DNA from: Bacillota bacterium
GTDB lineage: Bacteria; Bacillota; Clostridia; Peptostreptococcales; Anaerovoracaceae
Reading direction: 5' to 3'
DNA length: 9,094 bases
Assembly (NCBI GenBank): GCA_019420525.1
Contig: JAHZHA010000018.1
Span: 48,255-57,348 of the forward strand
Made by a program: the position numbers and the translations under genes. Below, piece by piece: positions 7,033 to 9,094 of this stretch. Position 1 is the first letter of the stretch. Each line of letters begins with the position of its first letter. The notes below the pieces were generated by a model, which saw only the letters and a list, made by a program, of their open reading frames with translations, did not search any database and was not told the DNA's origin.

Positions 7033-8115
7033 CTAAAGCGCAAATCTGTCATCATCTTCCGGCTTCGGCAAAATTCCCATATCCTGAAATCCCTTTTTGG
7101 CGATGGAAGCCATGAGTTTATGACCTGCCGGATTCGGATGAACACCGTCCATAAAATACCTTCCGTACCCAGCCCGCAGCTTCGTCTTCATCTCAGTGTC
7201 GAAGTCGATATACGGCAAAAGATTTGCCTTGGCAAAGGTGATAAGCCATTCCTTGTACGTGGCCATCTGTTCCCGCACCTGATTATAATCCATGAGCTGA
7301 TGCCATTCCTTTGGAACATCCTTGGGGGACGGTTCCGGTGCAATTCCGATCATCGGCACGATGCCCTTATTGAGCGCCATCTGCGCCATCATTGCCACAC
7401 AGTTTGTAATATAGTCCAGCGGAGTGCCTGCCAGAATATCGTTTCCTCCGCCCATGATAAAGACGGCCTTTGGCGTCAGATCGATGACATGCTCCTTGAA
7501 CCGGGCCAGCATATTTCCACAGGTGTCGCCGTTGATGCCCACGTTCAGAAGATTGATCTCCTCCTCCCGGCGCAGACGTCCGATCCATGTCAGCGTACCT
7601 TCTACTTCATATCCATAGGTGATACTGTCACCGATACAGACAATGCGATCATCTTTGACAATCTTTTCCAGATACTCAGCCACCTGCTCCGGATCGATCT
7701 TAATCTGCTCCTGTGCCTCTTGTGCGCTGACTGCCTTTGAATCCATATCCAGATCGAACAGATCCGCCTGTTCTTTTTCTTTCTTTTTCTGATAATCTGC
7801 GATCTCTTTATCGATCTCCGATTCTGTCCGTACATTATATACAGTATCGGCTCCGTCGGCAACACGATAAGTCCGGATATGCACACCGTCCTTCACCGTT
7901 TTTTCTACCTGACTGCCTACGACTTTTTCCTTGTCCAGGGTAATCCGCTCCATCCTGGCGTTGCGCTCTTCGATCTCCGCCATCTTCGCCAGATCGCGTT
8001 TCGTATCTTCATCTTCGTCCACATTGATTTCGCTGTGTTCGAATTTGCCGTCCTGATTATCTCCGATTCCGTGAATATTCAAATTCGCGAATTTCTTTCT
8101 CTTGTCTTCTGACAT
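7033..8115 (-). CDS. SGNH/GDSL-type hydrolase with long charged N-terminal extension
   Basis: A 360-residue protein whose residues 155-345 form a GDSL-type esterase/lipase domain. The four blocks are complete: GDSI with nucleophile S164, NVGINGDT with G196, GGGND with N225, and DGVHP with D323 and H326. There is no signal peptide or membrane segment, so it should act in the cytosol, unlike many GDSL esterases. Residues 1-155 are hydrophilic and acidic, with a likely coiled-coil stretch (about 100-120) rich in K and E; this part matches no domain I recognise. I chose the ATG at 8115 because GAGGCGGGG precedes it. The frame continues to a GTG at 8172, which lacks a binding site. First gene of the sirtuin-surE-DUF2156 cluster. 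The substrate is unknown: an acyl ester of a small molecule, or possibly a carbohydrate or nucleotide ester. Confidence 0.88.
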   Translation of the reverse strand: MSEDKRKKFANLNIHGIGDNQDGKFEHSEINVDEDEDTKRDLAKMAEIEERNARMERITLDKEKVVGSQVEKTVKDGVHIRTYRVADGADTVYNVRTESEIDKEIADYQKKKEKEQADLFDLDMDSKAVSAQEAQEQIKIDPEQVAEYLEKIVKDDRIVCIGDSITYGYEVEGTLTWIGRLRREEEINLLNVGINGDTCGNMLARFKEHVIDLTPKAVFIMGGGNDILAGTPLDYITNCVAMMAQMALNKGIVPMIGIAPEPSPKDVPKEWHQLMDYNQVREQMATYKEWLITFAKANLLPYIDFDTEMKTKLRAGYGRYFMDGVHPNPAGHKLMASIAKKGFQDMGILPKPEDDDRFAL

Positions 8116-8214
8116 CCTGTCCCCGCCTCTCTGTAATCTTCCGTACCCGCTTTTCCGCGGCCGCGCCTCCACGTTCAGTAAATATACCCTTCCAGCGCTG
8201 TCTGCAATAATATA

Positions 8215-8243
8215 ATTTTACTATGTTTTACCTCCTGCCGCAA
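8215..8243 (-). promoter_or_regulatory. Candidate promoter of the SGNH-sirtuin-surE-DUF2156 cluster
   Basis: On the minus strand TTGCGG (8238-8243) and TAAAAT (8215-8220, 5 of 6 consensus) are 17 bases apart, followed by AT-rich sequence. The leader would be about 90 bases. The -35 box is weak. The 8116-8448 gap holds this promoter, the divergent regulator's promoter and the palindrome at 8341-8359. No further gene was seen in it. Confidence 0.35.
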
Positions 8244-8340
8244 CAAAACCGCCTGTGAGGAATCTGTAAATTCTTCTCCATCCAGCCCATGACATTCCGG
8301 TGTCGAACCTTTGAAAATATATCCATCCGCTCCACTTTAA

Positions 8341-8359
8341 ATTTGACTGACTGTCAAAT
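8341..8359. promoter_or_regulatory. 19-bp palindrome, probable operator
   Basis: ATTTGAC and GTCAAAT are perfect 7-bp inverted arms around a 5-base centre (TGACT). The centre is about 43 bases upstream of the predicted start of the XRE gene, a place where a regulator would touch the -35 region. It is more than 100 bases from the SGNH gene promoter. Binding by the XRE protein itself is a guess. Confidence 0.55.
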
Positions 8360-8377
8360 GCTTTTCTGCCGCAATTC

Positions 8378-8386
8378 TGATATGAT
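8378..8386 (+). promoter_or_regulatory. Extended -10 promoter of the XRE regulator
   Basis: TGATATGAT is an extended -10 element (TG-n-TATGAT), with no recognisable -35 box at 16-18 bases. It is embedded in GATATGATATC (8379-8389), a small palindrome that could be a second protein-binding site. The leader is about 55 bases. Confidence 0.5.
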
Positions 8387-8430
8387 ATCTGTACATACCG
8401 ACGTTGAATATCTGACACCGCAGCGTTCCA

Positions 8431-8438
8431 AAGGAGGT
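8431..8438 (+). promoter_or_regulatory. Ribosome binding site of the XRE regulator
   Basis: AAGGAGGT is a near-perfect match to the 16S rRNA tail and lies 10 bases before a GTG codon at 8449. It supports the GTG start, since no ATG is in range. Confidence 0.7.
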
Positions 8439-8448
8439 CGATCTGGCT

Positions 8449-8808
8449 GTGAAAGAAAAATACAACGCACCGCTTTATTCCGTGGACAGCAAAAAAACAG
8501 GCCGGCACATCCGGGCTCTGATGGATGCCAGAGGCCTTTCCGTCCGGGATGTGCAGAATTACCTGGGACTCTCCTGCCCTCAGGGTATCTATCGCTGGCT
8601 GAGAGGCGACACCCTGCCCAGCATCGATAATCTCTACGCCATGCAGGGACTGCTGGGCGTATCGGTGGGACACATACTCCGGGGCAATTACTCTCTTCCG
8701 GCTCCGGAGGAAATAGACTTCATCTTATTTTACCAGCGAAGCGTCTCCGCATACAGTGCAGCTCTTCAGACTCTCCGATTCCTGTTCTGCCCTGCGGCAC
8801 GCCTTTAA
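8449..8808 (+). CDS. Small XRE-family helix-turn-helix regulator
   Basis: A 119-residue protein, the only plus-strand gene I can support. Residues 17-78 are an XRE/Cro-like helix-turn-helix (TGRHIRALMDARGLSVRDVQ, then NYLGLSCPQGIYRWLRGDTLPSIDNLYAMQGLLGV) of the kind common in Clostridia, where CPQxIYRWL forms the recognition helix. The C-terminal 35 residues are hydrophobic and lack a known effector domain. The gene starts at GTG after a strong ribosome binding site. It is divergent from the SGNH cluster and convergent with a tyrosine recombinase 70 bases away. It may control the recombinase's element, the neighbouring cluster or itself through the 8341-8359 palindrome; none of these is shown by the sequence. 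Confidence 0.85.
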   Translation: MKEKYNAPLYSVDSKKTGRHIRALMDARGLSVRDVQNYLGLSCPQGIYRWLRGDTLPSIDNLYAMQGLLGVSVGHILRGNYSLPAPEEIDFILFYQRSVSAYSAALQTLRFLFCPAARL

Positions 8809-8820
8809 AAGTTACCTAGC

Positions 8821-8840
8821 AGCAGAATCTTTTTCTGTTT
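8821..8840 (+). terminator. Weak hairpin with short T-run after the XRE gene
   Basis: CAGAA (8823-8827) pairs with TTCTG (8833-8837), extendable by A-U and G-U pairs, followed by TTTAT. The stem is AT-rich and short, so termination would be inefficient. Confidence 0.3.
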
Positions 8841-8878
8841 ATCAAATATCGTCTATTTTCAATTCGCAATATTTTATA

Positions 8879-9094
8879 TTATCTCAGGTACTGGCCCGTA
8901 TCGATCTGAGCCCGGGGATGCTTGGCCATCAGGACACGCCGGGCATTGCGGTCAGATATGTGAAGATAAATCTGGGTAGTGGATATCGTACTGTGTCCCA
9001 GGTATTTCTGAATATGGGACAGATCCACCCCCTCTTCCACCAGCATGGATGCGAAAGTGTGACGGAAGGTATGGGGCGTCACTTTCTTCTTAAT
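8879..9094 (-). CDS. Tyrosine-type site-specific recombinase, C-terminal part only
   Basis: The last 71 residues of an integrase-type recombinase. The frame is still open at the right edge, so the gene begins outside the window. A GTG at 9080-9082 falls in the middle of the catalytic domain and is not the start. Three active-site features are visible: box II HTFR (H8 and R11 of the visible part) continuing as HTFASML, H34 in YLGHSTISTT, and the nucleophile Y43 in QIYLHIS, which cleaves DNA and forms the 3'-phosphotyrosine link. The tail ends KHPRAQIDTGQYLR. It could be the integrase of an integrative element or a free-standing Xer-like enzyme; no attachment site or terminal repeat is visible to decide. 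Confidence 0.9.
   Translation of the reverse strand: MKKKVTPHTFRHTFASMLVEEGVDLSHIQKYLGHSTISTTQIYLHISDRNARRVLMAKHPRAQIDTGQYLR

Noticed and set aside
7120..7740. 206-codon plus-strand open frame
   Set aside because: It lies wholly antisense to the SGNH hydrolase, whose catalytic motifs are intact, so it is a shadow frame despite its length.
8116..8172. N-terminal 19 residues of a longer SGNH hydrolase frame
   Set aside because: The GTG at 8172 has no ribosome binding site, while the ATG at 8115 follows GAGGCGGGG.
8221..8673. 150-codon open frame on the minus strand
   Set aside because: It is antisense to the well-supported XRE gene, its protein shows no recognisable pattern, and no ribosome binding site precedes its start.
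8809..8878. Attachment site between the XRE gene and the recombinase
   Set aside because: The stretch is AT-rich, but I found no direct repeat copy or tRNA end within the window to support an att site.

Overview
The window looks like a chromosomal stretch from a low-to-mid GC Gram-positive anaerobe of the class Clostridia. The reasons are the strong AGGAGG-type ribosome binding sites, GTG and TTG starts, a biosynthetic thiolase typical of acetyl-CoA fermenters, a lone DUF2156 protein, and Clostridia-style regulators. Genus and species cannot be fixed from the sequence. Every confident gene but one is on the minus strand, so read the map from right to left.

Right edge (about 8340-9094): a tyrosine recombinase enters from beyond the window, and only its last 71 residues are visible. 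It faces a small XRE-family DNA-binding protein on the plus strand. That regulator has a 19-bp palindrome and an extended -10 promoter in front of it. This is the only part with an accessory, mobile-element flavour.

Middle (about 4168-8243): a four-gene minus-strand cluster with gaps of only 41-69 bases. It encodes a cytosolic SGNH-fold hydrolase with a long charged N-terminal extension, a Sir2-type NAD-dependent deacylase, the SurE nucleotidase, and a soluble DUF2156 (LPG_synthase_C) protein. A good intrinsic terminator closes it. SurE probably begins at a TTG codon, which gives the canonical MNILVSNDD start.

Left-middle (about 2633-4049): a single-gene unit for acetyl-CoA C-acetyltransferase (thiolase) with its own promoter candidate, an 11-C homopolymer just before its ribosome binding site, and a strong terminator.

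Left (1-2566): ispE of the non-mevalonate (MEP) isoprenoid pathway, then a FadR-type GntR regulator whose promoter carries a TTGTATACAC operator-like site over its -35 box, then a radical SAM protein cut by the left edge. Because ispE points to the MEP route, the thiolase more likely serves acetoacetyl-CoA/butyrate-type metabolism than mevalonate synthesis. No rRNA, tRNA, CRISPR array or complete insertion sequence was seen. No clear new defence system was seen. The most speculative item worth attention is the SGNH-sirtuin-SurE-DUF2156 cluster.
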